A stretch of 64,000 nucleotides of DNA from Jackrogersella multiformis. Lineage: Eukaryota > Ascomycota > Sordariomycetes > Xylariales > Hypoxylaceae. A program made the position numbers and the translations under genes. Location: contig CADCXD010000001.1 of the NCBI GenBank assembly GCA_902806575.1, positions 1,674,001-1,738,000 of the forward strand, given 5' to 3'. Numbering within the stretch: position 1 is the first letter of the stretch; every line of letters starts with the position of its first letter. Below, one piece after another: positions 22,745-34,203 of this stretch. The notes under the pieces were generated by a model. It was not told where the DNA came from, made no database searches, and saw only the letters and a list, made by a program, of their open reading frames with translations.

Positions 22745-23233
22745 TAGGTCACGTCAGTTAGAAGAAAATGTACGTGATTAACAATGAGATAAGATGACAT
22801 ACATAGACAGGATGCTCATGATCCCCTGAACCGTATATGGGTTTGAGATACACTATGGGATTCGACTCTAATAAAAAATAATCTCAACAAATCACTTGCA
22901 ATTTCTAATTCACCTGTCCACCTAGGTACCTAGGAGTCTAGGTACCAAGGATGTGGCATATAGAGACCGTAATATCGGAGCCGAAATTATCAGCCGGCCG
23001 AATCCCGATGCTACGGCTTTAAAGGTAGTTGTTACCTGGTTACCTTGCGGGGCAGGAGGGGCTCGGCCTCAATTGCGTCATATTTGCAATAGCTTAGACG
23101 AGCTGTGTAGTAGTGATCATATAGATGTATTACTAATTATCCTGAAGTTAGTCTTGGTTTGTAAGGTTGTAGCTCTCCAATTTATTTCTACAACCCCGAA
23201 ATCCCTCAGAAAGAGATTCCATAATCGGTGTTT
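22745..23233. other. Intergenic, no gene seen
   Basis: About 490 bases between tandem genes, with an ACCTAGGTACCTAGG cluster near 22921-22935 that matches the recurrent palindrome imperfectly. No gene is seen. Confidence 0.6.
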
Positions 23234-24583
23234 ATGTTCTCTATAAGAACAGCTTCGTCTCGTGTACTAGCCATCTCATCACACTTCCAGAAGAAATTAC
23301 CAACTGTATACATTCGCGCCATGGCTTCCATACCGAGTACCCAGAAAGGCGTTGTTATCGAGAAGACGGGCGGCACCGAGGTCCTGCAGTACAAGACCGA
23401 CTTGCCTGTCCCGGAGCCTGCGGACGGCCAGATCTTGGTCAAGAATGACTACATCGGAGTCAACTTCATCGACACGTGAGCTGCCTTTTTATAACCGGAG
23501 GTTTATTTCTGAATTAAATACTAACTGATGGTATAGGTATTTCCGTACGGGTCTATACCCGCCGCCCCAGTTACCGTATATTCTGGGACGGGAGGCCGAG
23601 GGTACCGTCGTGAAGGCGGGCGGCGGGGAGCTTTACGGGCTGAAGGAGGGGGATAAGGTCGTATGGTACGTGGATAAATGTTTTCTTAAGTAACGCCTAT
23701 CGTATGATTCTTCTTTATCTTAGCTTGACGTCCCCTTTTTCACTACTAGGCCCCTTATTCCATACTATAGTCTTCTATCTTTCCCTCTTCCTCTAGGTCA
23801 AGCGAAGAGGGAAGAAATGTAGACCAATCCTCACAACCTAACCTCCCATACTAACACACCACCCCCAGGATGGGCGACGGCGCATACGTCCAATACACCG
23901 CAGTCCCCGCCTCCAAAGCCGTCAAGATCCCAGCCGGCCTTCCCCCCAAGGTCGCCGCGGCGTCGCTCCTGCAGGGCCTCACGGCCCTAACGCTCGTGCG
24001 GGAGGCCTACCCCGTGCAGAAGGACGACTGGATCCTAGTGCACGCGGCAGCGGGCGGCACGGGGCTGTGGCTGGTGCAGCTGCTCGGCGCGCTCGGCGCG
24101 CACACCATCGGTACGGCGTCGACGGCCGCCAAGCTGGAGCTAGCCTCCAAGGCGGGCGCGCAGCACGTGGTGGACTACGGGGCGGAGGACGTGCGGGAGC
24201 GGGTGCGGGAGCTGACGGGCGGGCGCGGCGTGGCCGCCGTGTTCGACGGCGTGGGCGCGGCCACCTTCGACCTGAGCCTGGACTGCCTGGCGCGCAAGGG
24301 CAGCCTGGTGTCCTTCGGCAACGCGTCCGGCCCCGTGCCCCCGCTGACCATCGCCCGCCTCACCGCCAAGAACGCCCGCCTCCTGCGCCCCAGCGTCGCC
24401 AACTACGTCGCCACCCGCGACGAGCTCGAGGCGTATACCAAAGAGCTGTTCGCGTTCGTGCTGGAGCACGGGCTCGAGGCGAGGATCCACGATGTCTACC
24501 CCCTGAGCGAGGTCGCGAGGGCGCAGGGAGACCTCGAGGGCAGGAGGACGACGGGGAAGTTGTTGCTGGATCCGGAGAAGTAG
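23234..24583 (+). CDS. NADPH:quinone oxidoreductase, zeta-crystallin type (MDR superfamily)
   Basis: Three exons (23234-23475, 23537-23665, 23869-24583) give 361 residues. The medium-chain dehydrogenase fold is shown by DYIGVNFIDTYFRTGLYP, GREAEGTVV and the nucleotide-binding loop HAAAGGTG (about 182-189). Also present are the downstream CLARKGSLVSFG and the C-terminal EGRRTTGKLLL. It lacks the zinc ligands of alcohol dehydrogenases, as quinone reductases do. The enzyme reduces quinones by one electron using NADPH. From ATG 23234 the first 29 residues are basic, Ser-rich and free of acidic residues, a likely mitochondrial presequence. An in-frame ATG at 23321 starts the conserved MASIPSTQKG, so both mitochondrial and cytosolic forms are plausible. 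Intron 2 is long for the locus (203 nt). The third exon is strikingly GC-rich. Confidence 0.93.
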
Positions 24584-25491
24584 GGGGTTTAAACGGACTT
24601 GGGGAGGCGGCTGAATGGGAGGATAGGGTGTGTCTAGGAGTGGTCCTCGCTATTGGAACTTTTGCTATCTAGTCGAGCCAGCGTGCCTCGTTGAAGAGTG
24701 AATGAGAATCAACGAAATCGAGTAAAACTAGAAGACTGTCTTAGTATCACTAGATGTAGCTTTCACTTGTAGAGGAATACCACTAGGTCTGGTTTTTGGT
24801 AGGTATGATACAAACAAGGCAACAGCTCGTCAAGAGGGGGGATGTAATGGTACATGCACACGAGGGCTGAGGCCTTGATCATTTCCCTAGAACCCTTCCA
24901 GGTTGGGATATACTTACCCACCTAGCATACACACATTACAAATCATAATCGGTGGAGGCTATACGGTCCTCAGGCATACTATAGCCTCATTACGGCGTCG
25001 ATCGTCACTCACGAAACCCAGGGACACAACACAAGTCATGTTTAATCAGAATACATCAGTATTCGGGATCAGGCGCAAGCGCAAGTCCCCTCACTATCTG
25101 TGAGCTGCCACCTATCAGCACAGGATAGATCCTGGCTCTTGTCCAGCCGGCGAAATAGCTATTGCGAGCTTTAGGTCGCGGCCGGATTGCAAGTATCTCC
25201 TCTGCTTGATATTCCACCGAAATCCACCGGAAAAAAAGGCCTATCCCAGATCAACCCTGTATGGGCGACCATATGTGGGAGGCGATTGTTTTAAAAAAAA
25301 GAGAAAATTTCCACCTGAAATCCTTGGAAAAAGAACTTTTGTCTTCATGTCCGAAACTCCGTGGGGAAAAGATCAATGTAGGGAATAAAGAATAGAAACT
25401 GCCGGATGGAAACTGACACCCTTACGCCCTCACACCTTCACGCCATCACACCCCTTACGCTCTTTGTAGGTAGTGCCTTTATGGGGCACGT
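24584..25491. other. Intergenic, no gene seen
   Basis: About 0.9 kb between convergent genes. Only short unconvincing open frames are present, and no repeats of note. Confidence 0.6.
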
Positions 25492-28278
25492 TTAACCCAA
25501 CATCGAGTGGGTATTGATGAGCTTAGGTCCGTGCTCGCTGTAGTAGACGTATCGTTAGTCATCATATCTTCATACCTTGATGCCGAACAAGTCGGGTAGG
25601 CAAAAGAGAAAAGGAAAAAGGGCGAAATAGAGGAGGGGAAAAAACTTACTTGTAATCAACGCGAGTAAGGCTCATCTCGCGCTGTGCCTCCGCGGTGGCT
25701 GCGTCCATGTTATGAGTACAGAAGGCGAGACGGGCAGTGATAATCGCGCCCAGGAATTGTGCCTCCTCGAAGCCGTTCTTGGTCCAGTCGCTTAGGTAGG
25801 TGGGCAGAGGCGTCAGCTTGATGCTCATCGGCGTCTGTCCGTGCGAATGGTGACCGATCGCGAACTCGCCCGACGTGGAGCCGGGGGCCAGTGTCGAACC
25901 GGGAACGCCGAGAGAAGCCGTCGTCGCTGCTTGCAGGAGCGGGTTCACCGAGCTCGTGGTTGGGAGCTGGCCGGTGAACGAGCCTGTAGGCGTCTGAGAA
26001 CCGGTGCCGGTAGGGGTCGCCATGTTGGAGGGCAACTCGGAAGTGAAAATGGTTGCGGTACTAGGCGAGATCAGGTGGCGCGCGATGAGGGTCTGCATGA
26101 TGTTCTCCTTGAGGCCGCGTAGACGACTTCCGTTGCCGACAAAGACGAGGTTGTCCCAGCAGCTGGGTCGCTTGTAGAGATCATCGATGCTCTGAACCGC
26201 GCGATAGATCGTGTCCGTGATTCGGTTGATCTCGGCGCGATCTGCGAAGAGGAATCGCTCAAGTCCGATCTCGATATCTCGTCGTACCTTTCTCGTGCGT
26301 CGTTCCGTAATGGTAGCGGTGGCCGTGGCCGTGGCCTCAGCCGCATCGCCATTTGCGTCACCGGTGCCCTCTGGCTTGATCCCTTGTGCGGCGGGTGCAC
26401 CCTCGGCACGCGGCGCATCACCAGCGGATGCAGTAGCTGCAAGTTCCGCCTTAGGGGCTCCAGTAGAGATCGGAACCTGGACATCCTCATGTACCGTTTC
26501 CTCGTAGTGGAACACGTTGAACTTTCGCTTGGAGTTTGGGAGTCGAACTGGCTTCGCGACAGCAGGCTCGGCCTCTTGACCCTTGCCTTGCTTTTTCGCC
26601 TTCGCCTTCTCGGCCTTCTCTTTCTCCTTCTTAGCGAGGAATTCCCGAGGGTTCCCGGTGGTAACGATGTTGGCTACGTCGAGTACGCCTTCGTCGATCT
26701 CCTTTCCATCGGCCAATCCGTTGTCCGTCTCGCCACCAAAGGCGGTTGTGGGCTTCAGTGGTTCTGCAACTCTTGCGCCCTCCGCGCTAGATGAAGTAGC
26801 ACCGACAGTTTGGCCAGCAGTTAGAGTCAGATCGTCCATAGGAAGGTCCACAAAGCCGTCCGAGTCGGCCACATAGGGCAAAACCTCACATAGAGAACTC
26901 TTCTTCAGCTGCTCAGCCATTTCGTAGGTGAACTTCTTGTCCTTCAGAAGCGATAGCAGCTTCTGAGTAAAGACCTCCCCACCTGAGATCTCTCGTGCGG
27001 GATTAGGGAAGCCCAGGCTCTTATGGCTGACGATGTTATACTCGTGTATGCAAGTAACGTCGACCTTCTCGAAGCCAATGTCCACCACAGTCATTGTCTG
27101 GGACTTGAGACCGTACTGCGCTGCGACGGCGCTATTCAACAAGCACAGAGCGGGAGTCTTGGTCTTCTCGAATATGTAACGCGCAATCGATTCGCACATG
27201 GGTCGGGTCCACTGGGGCGATGCCATGAGCATGATGGGGGTGTTGTGGTAGGTGGTCGTGAGTAAGCTGTGGACGTAATCGAGGAATGCCAGGAATGCCG
27301 GCATATGCACAATACGGCCACCCACAATAGGACGGATCGCGCCCTTCGTGCTGTCGCGATCCTCAATGTACTCCCACTGGTCTTCATCCTTGCCCTGGGC
27401 ACCTCCAGATGCGCCGGCCTTGCGCTTGAATACGCGGTAATGCGTGTACTCGTTAGCCTCCGGGTCCTTGAACATTCTGGTGGGAATGCGATGTACGGGG
27501 GGGCTAAGTTCGTTGCATCCTAGCTGGGCCATGGTGGTCAGGCTTCCAGGGCAGATGATGAGGACCTGGTCCTCTCTCCATTTTCCCTGTTGATTCGCCA
27601 TCTTGGTCACCCTGCTGCGGCGGCGGGAAGGGGAAGCAGCCTTGCTAGAAGGTAGTTGCTGGCTCGCACGTTGACGTTGACGTTGACCTCTCGATCTCGA
27701 GATCGGCTCGCTGGGTCCTACTAAAGGAGTAGAGAGATGGTTAGCGTTGGCGTTCTTAGGTATTTTAGGTATTTACAGTTACAGTTGATGTCTTTTGCTG
27801 ATTCGCGAATCGGTGATAGCGCGGATAAGGTAAATAACCAGATAACGTGGATAACTTATAAGTGTGGATAGCGTGATAGAGTGATAGAGTGATAGAACGA
27901 TAGCGTGACGCGCTTACTTAGGCCTGTAACTCGGCTACCGGTACCTCCTTCTAGCAACGGTCCTAGCGGGTAGATTGAGGTATCCTCCGACTGTGGCTGG
28001 AGATCGAAGATGCTGTGGTCCACTGGTAAGCTAAGGTTCCAATCTTAAATAAAGATTGCAGTAACTAAGGGATGTACTATGCAGGTATGTACATGTATGG
28101 ATGTAGCAGTAACAAATGAAACAGCCCTGGAAGGGAAGGGTAGGCAGGTAGAGAATACTTACGATTGGTCAAGAGTATCCATACCAAGAATACCGATAGT
28201 AGAAGCCGGGCTTTGCGGCTGCTGTGGTGGAGAAGGACGGCTAGTGCCGGCCTTCTTTGCGCGCCGAGCTCTCGGCAT
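25492..28278 (-). CDS. ARP9: Actin-related protein Arp9 (SWI/SNF-RSC chromatin remodelling), with possible N-terminal extension exons
   Basis: The conserved body starts at ATG 27601 (VLIICPGSLTTMAQLG) and runs to 25650. A 112-nt intron with an ACTAAC branch site then leads to a final exon 25492-25537 encoding EHGPKLINTHSMLG. That core is 665 residues. It has actin-fold motifs (MASPQWTRPMCESIARY, VVDIGFEKVDVT, EISGGEVFTQKL, DNLVFVGNGSRLRG), a disordered insertion of about 200 residues (two Ala/Glu/Lys-rich parts) and degenerate ATP-site residues typical of Arp9. Upstream, exons 28163-28278 and 27918-28012 join to 27720 in the same frame without stops. Their introns have GTAAGT/GTAAGC donors and GCTTAC/GCTAAC branch sites, so the transcript probably starts beyond 28278. 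Translated from there the product is about 775 residues with a basic disordered N-terminus. Whether these exons are coding or 5' UTR is unsettled. Confidence 0.85.
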
Positions 28279-28310
28279 TTTCACGATGTTTTCACGATGT
28301 TTTCACGATG
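28278..28310. repeat. Triplicated 11-bp unit abutting the upstream Arp9 ATG
   Basis: Unit TTTTCACGATG (+ strand) occurs three times head to tail at 28278, 28289 and 28300. On the minus strand it reads CATCGTGAAAA three times, and the last copy supplies the AAAA immediately before the ATG at 28278. It therefore lies in the predicted 5' leader. Confidence 0.9.
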
Positions 28311-29080
28311 TTTTCTACTAATATAGACGTAGACACAAAAGTTGGCGGTTTGTGTTTTGGTAATCGTGAAATTTGGTAAACAATAATTGTGAGAAGAAAC
28401 GGCGCTATAAGGTAGGTAGGTAGGTAGGAAAATAAAAGGATACGAAATACATGGTCACATAGTTGGGTAGGCCACAACACGCCCATTCACCAGAGAAACA
28501 ACATCAAGTCGAGGCCCACGCCGCAATGCTGTCAATATTTCGAGTACCTACTCCGAGTACCTATAGGCCTGTGTTCTGCTGTCCTCCATCTTCAGCATTA
28601 TCGGCCTTTTATTATCACTTTCACGTTGACATTAGCTAGTTCCAAGTTTAATATTGTCATAATCTTAGAATCAACTCAGTTCCTCTCTTCTCGTCTCCTC
28701 GTACTTCGACTCCTACAGATCTACCTAGGTAGGTACGCGTGCACCTCCTACCCTTCAGCTACCTAGTGCTTGATGGATGCAGATGGTTGCAGATTTGTAC
28801 AGTGTATTAAAAACAATAAAAATACATATCAAGGGTATTGTCATGCTCGAACTCGAGAACTCCGTCTCATCCATCGACACGCTCTTCTAATACTCGTCTC
28901 CACGTGTTGAGTATCGTGCAAGATAATCCCACATACCTATAGCCCGATCATGCCCTGATCATAATGGTATCTCGTCCTTCCTTTAACCATCCCTATGTTC
29001 CCCTCCAAAAAACACTCAAAAATAAACTCCAAACATGCCGTAATCGTGAGTCAAGGAAACGTTGAATATCAATGCTACCC
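28279..29080. other. Intergenic, no gene seen
   Basis: Contains the 11-bp triplicate at its left edge, a TAGG-type tetranucleotide run near 28412-28428 and an exact TACCTAGGTA at 28722-28731. No coding exon is supported. Confidence 0.6.
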
Positions 29081-31295
29081 CTAAGCAACGGATACGAATA
29101 CGTCGGGGGTCGTCTTGAAGCTAGCATGTTCCTGAGTCTGTGGCGGCGTCTCGATCATAATCTTCTCTCTGAATGGCGATCGATCGTTGCTCTTAATGGA
29201 GTAGCCGCTAATGTCCGCCGATTCTTGAGTCGGTGTTACGGGATGTTCGGTGTTTTCAGCCTCTTCTTGACCCTTACGAGGCTCATCTACCGGCTTCCCC
29301 GTTGATACTTCATCTACCGCGTCTAAATACTCGTCGGAGCTATCTTTTGCCTTCGGTGTTGTTGCATCCTCGACTTCGGCATCAAGATCAAACTCCTGTT
29401 TGAGCGGACTGCTCACTAAGCTGCTGACGTCGCCCATCTGGCTCTTCCTGTAAGACGTGCGAGCAGCATTTCTAGCTGGAAGAGGTGGTGGTACTCTTGC
29501 GGGGATGTTGACTCGGGAAGCTCCTACTGCTACTCGAGCTGGTGCTTGGGCTGTGGCCACTTCGAAGACTATAGCCTCTTCTTCGACGTCGGATTCCTCT
29601 CCCTCTTCGTCATCTTCCTCCTCGTCATCACCATCATTATCATCACCATCATTATCATTGACTTCGTCTAATGCCTTATCTTCTGCACCCACACTATCAT
29701 CTTCAGTATACGTTCCTACATTCTTGGTTGTGTCCCCACTAGCCTCAATGTTTAAGTCCTCTTCATATTCTTCCTTGATTGCGATTGTGGTTGTTGGTTC
29801 GTCGTCCAAGTCCGGGAAATTCGACAGCTTCCTCAAAGCACTGATATCGATTTTGGTATAGTCGACCTCAGCTGGCTCCGTCTCTTCTAGGACATCCTCG
29901 ATTATTTGCAGTTGATTTCCATCCTCACTTTGGCTTTGGCTCGAACTTGGTGTAGTCTGAGCTGTCACGATATATGTCTGGGTGCCGGCATCAGTCATCT
30001 GGCTCCGTTCAGTGGCCATCGTTTTGCTAGACATATAGCTTCCTCTATTGCTTCGTGATAAATAAGTGTCGACACTTTGACGACCAGCTTTGGGAAAGAA
30101 AGGACTGGTTGGGCTGGGGCAGAATTCAAACTGGCTGCTGTCAGGCCTCAGTCGCGTACCAGCCTCACGAATGCCCATTCCGGCCATTTCAAGAGCCAAA
30201 ACACCAAAAGGATCCGGATCATCCAGGTCGGGGACTCCAAACGCCGGTGATAGTAGGGCTGCCGTATTTGGCGATTCGATCGTCGTGTCTCCCGGCGCTG
30301 GTAGAGAAGCAAGTTGCTCGACAAGGGCCGTATCATAATCGGTTCTTCCTTCGGCAGCCTTGAGAACTTCGGTTAGGGATCGCGTCTGGGGCAAACTCTG
30401 GTTGATATCACCCGCGAGTATTTTGGCAACACTCAATTTCATCCCGTAGAACCTCTCGTTCTCGTCGGCCCGCTCGCTTACGACTATACCGTCTAACTTG
30501 ACTTCTGAACTCTGCCCTTTCGCTTTAATATATACGGTTGCCCTATCGCTCAGGTCGGCCCATGTAGCGTCGTTTTCAAGCAAGCCTAAAGCCACAAGAG
30601 GACCGGCTGTTAGACTAACATCGGTGCCAAGGGTTAATCGAGGCCTGGCAAAGGCCTCGAGGACGGTGAAATTGTTGATTATGAGGATGCAGTCGTAGAT
30701 ATCGACTCCAAAAGCAAAGCGTAAGCTGGCTGTCTGAAGCATGAGACCAGATGGCGGAGACCATGTTCCGTCTGTTTTGCGCGCAATCAGGACGCCGCTA
30801 CCACCAGATCCAGATCCAGATGTCCATATCCCGGATCGCACTGAAGTGAAGACGGCGAGCCCAACTGCATTTTGTATTATCCTTGGGGGTATCTTTTTTA
30901 AGATTTTATGCGACGAGTGAGTGCTTGAATAGGTCGACGGACTCCCCGGTCGGTCGTCTTGGGTAGAGAAGCCATCGCCTGTGGCAGGGCGTTAGTCTAC
31001 TTAAAATCCAATAAAAAGGCAAACAGCGCGAATACATACTACAAAATGATTTCAAAATGCGAGCAGCCTTTTCGCATTCCTTATCCAAGGTCGCGGGCAA
31101 AAAGACGTCTCTACTTAGCCTCGACGTGCTATGGCGATTAACAGGCGAGGGGATCTTGTCGGCCCAACCTCGTACGATGTCGACACTATTCTTGCGAACG
31201 TGGGCATTTGTATTATTATTATTATTATTATTGCCGATGGCGCTTGTGCTCGACCTATTGCGATCCCAAGGGAGGAGTGCGGAAACCCGCTGCAT
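29081..31295 (-). CDS. SYLF-domain protein (Ysc84/SH3YL1-like lipid- and actin-binding)
   Basis: Two exons, 31040-31295 and 29081-30978, joined over a 61-nt intron (GTATGT donor, GACTAAC branch, CAG acceptor), give 717 residues. The SYLF domain spans about residues 74-280: ECEKAARILKSFC, KKIPPRIIQNAVGLAVF, SGSGGSGVLIARK, WSPPSGLMLQTA, VDIYDCILIINN and ERADENERFYG. This domain binds phosphoinositides and F-actin and acts in endocytosis in yeast Ysc84/Lsb3. Unlike those proteins this one has no SH3 domain. It instead carries a ~430-residue disordered tail with an Asp/Glu-rich run (about 523-551) and a PPPLPAR proline motif that could itself be an SH3 ligand. Residues 22-28 are seven asparagines encoded by an AAT run. 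The start at 31295 gives the conserved-looking MQRVSALLPWDR. Confidence 0.9.
31212..31232. repeat. (ATT)7 microsatellite inside the SYLF gene
   Basis: Seven ATT units on the + strand, read as AAT and encoding poly-asparagine near the N-terminus of the SYLF-domain protein. Length changes would be in frame. Confidence 0.92.
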
Positions 31296-34203
31296 GGCTG
31301 GCTGCAACTAGTAAAGAAGCACGGATCGTCACCTTTCGGAGTATAGGCGTCCCAGAAGAAAGGCTCTTCTTAATGGAAATCAAAACTACAGCAACAAGAT
31401 CAGATCAGGGATGGAAAAGATTAGATCTGCTCGACAGGCAGGCACTAAGCCAACAACATTGAGTGAGGGTGAAGAGATCCAGTATAGATCCGAAGGCTCG
31501 GGTCAGAACTATGACGGGGGGGGGGAGAGGAGGGGATTTGGGAATTGGGAAGAACTGACGACAACTCGGGCAACGGTTGGCAGTTTGCTTCTATCTCTCC
31601 CTCTACCATACTAATGGGATTGAGATGTAATAGGGTCGATAGCGTAGTAGGCCGGACGGGCCAGAGCGAAGTGGCTGCAGGACAAAAAGTGACGTTTTAA
31701 CTTGGGTTTGACTTGGGTAACCAACCCCAAGCCAGCTTTAGATGCATGCGTAAAGTACCCACCTAGGTACCTAGGTACATCAAGTACTACCTGTACCTTA
31801 AGTATACTAGGTGCTACTTGTAGCAGAGCAGGTGCCCAGGTGAATGCATGTTTAGTGGAGCCAAGGTCAGATAGCCAGGGCATGCCAGGGTGTTGCCAGC
31901 GTTGGTAGGCAGGCAGCAGGCAGGGTAGAGGGTAGGACAAGACAAGGTCAGGGGTAAGAAAGGAAAGCGTGGGAACACTATTCCATATTGGGTCGGTAAG
32001 AGATGGCGGGGAGGGTTCATAGGGTATTAAAGACGAACTAAAGGGAGGGATTCCGTAATCCGCACTGCCGGCTATTTTAATGAATTCAGGAACGAAACAC
32101 CAATTTAATAATTCACGTACCTGCTTTGTCAAACAACCTAATATATTTACTATTTTGGTACCAAGCAGGAACAGAACCGGCCTCTAGTTTAGCTGATTAC
32201 CGTTCTCAACTTAAAAGAAGGTGGGCAAGATACGAAACTACGAATGCCTACCTAGGTAGATGCTCGTTAATAAAGCCGAAAAGGGACAGGTGCCCGGCGT
32301 ATGCGAAATATCCTGAATCATGTCCATTGTCCATCGATACTTGCCAGCAAGCATTGCCCAGGTACCTATTACCATAGCAAAAGATTCGAAACTTTACCAA
32401 CAATTACATCCATAGCAAACGCTCTCCAATCTCAACTAACTACCTGGGTAGGCAAAAGCAACAAGCAATGCTTAACGAAATTATAATCTTAATAATCCTA
32501 ACAAATAGCATGGTTGTAAAACTTAATGTTTACTGCTATGTACCTAGGTAAGTTAAATATATTACATATATGCCGGTACCTACATATAAGTACTTATATC
32601 TAAGCATACCTATATCTACATACATACATACCTACCTACTTAATAATGTACACAGCTTTACAAAGACTCGAGAGGGAAATAACCCAAAATGAAACAAGCA
32701 AAATTGCTATACCTAAGTAACTCTGAGTAACTAAGGCATTGGTGGGAAATCTAATAATATGTGCATACCACCTGCTACCAGAACACTATATTTCAGCTTC
32801 ATACAAAAAATTAAAGATCATAATCCCATATCCAATAATGTTCTTTAGTTCTTTATCGATCCTTCTCATAGATAGGACTCGGGATCTCGAGTCGATCGAC
32901 ATGGAAACCCATGTTTAAACTGGCAGAGCTGCTCTCGAGTCTCCACACTACACTACACTAGGTATCAAAGCCTCAATTGCTTTTTTTTCTTAGAGACTAT
33001 CTCGTTCTAGGTTAGGCTAGCGCATGTTAAGCCGTACGCTATTCAGCACCTGAGCACTCTCAGCTACCAACAACTTTATTGTTCTACTGTTTGTTTAATT
33101 AAGTGGATTAAAAATTATTATACCGAGGTGGCCACTCCGTTTCTATTACCTACCTAGGTAGGCAAATTTCTGATTTCGTCTTTAAGATTGTGTATAAGCC
33201 TACATTCACGGGAATCATGGATGGGAATTATGACGATGAGACAAAAATGTCCCTGCCAAGCCGGCCTCGAGCCCACTGACACATGGGCGCCTGCAGGATA
33301 ACAGCGACCACTGATCACGAGCACGACATGAACTGATCTTACTTTATATACATACACTATGTACATAGAGCACCCGTTGCCCAGGTGGCGGAAAGCCGGG
33401 AAAGCCATGGTCAAGGGCTAGCGGTTAATCCATACGTACCTACACTAGTAAGAGAATAATACCTACCTAAGTAGTGTACATAGCGAGCCCGTGAAGGATC
33501 GATAGTGTGTGACGGCGATATGTTCGTAGTAGGTACGCTAGTATTATAAAGCCATTGAGTCCTCTAGGTAGATGGTAAGTAGGTAATAAGGTATACCACT
33601 TTATTAGCTGACGAGATGGGTTACGTATCTATAGTACGACTTACGACGCACGGCGGGAATTAACGGAGGAGCTCTGAGGTTGTCTCGTAATATTTTTTAA
33701 TTTACTAAAATTCCTAAGACCTTTCATGCTTGCAGTCTGCAGTACTTCTTACATCTTAGCCAAGATGTAATCTATTCGCGGGGGTCAATCGTTTATGGCT
33801 GAGCTTGCCATTTAAAAAAAGCATACCATCCCTATCTGACCGCTGCTCAACGTTGTACTGGGTATATATGTACATATATATTGCTACGATGACGGTCCAT
33901 CATGTGCCATATTAATCACTTATTATTGTTGTTGTTGTTGTTGCGAGGGATCATCTTCGTCCTCATATGTATGTACATATCTCATATGTAGTGTATGTAC
34001 CTAAGTATATATGTATAATACTACCTAAGACCTTAGTGACCCATTACTCGCGTGATACGAGGTCACTGTTTCGCACAGCCTTAGGTGCATTAGGTACATA
34101 TATACATACCTAAGTCTGTACCTACCTAGGCCCGCTTGGAAGTGCAAAGCAAGTGCGAGTAATTACTGAATTCGATCCACATATCTTACCTTAGCTGCTT
34201 AAG

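Noticed and set aside
27841..27910. GATAGAGT-like short repeats resembling a repeat-spacer array
   Set aside because: Units are adjacent and very short, inside an intron; CRISPR does not occur in eukaryotic nuclear DNA.
31611..32132. 173-codon minus-strand open frame
   Set aside because: No family features, odd composition, overlaps palindrome-rich spacer, no splice partners.
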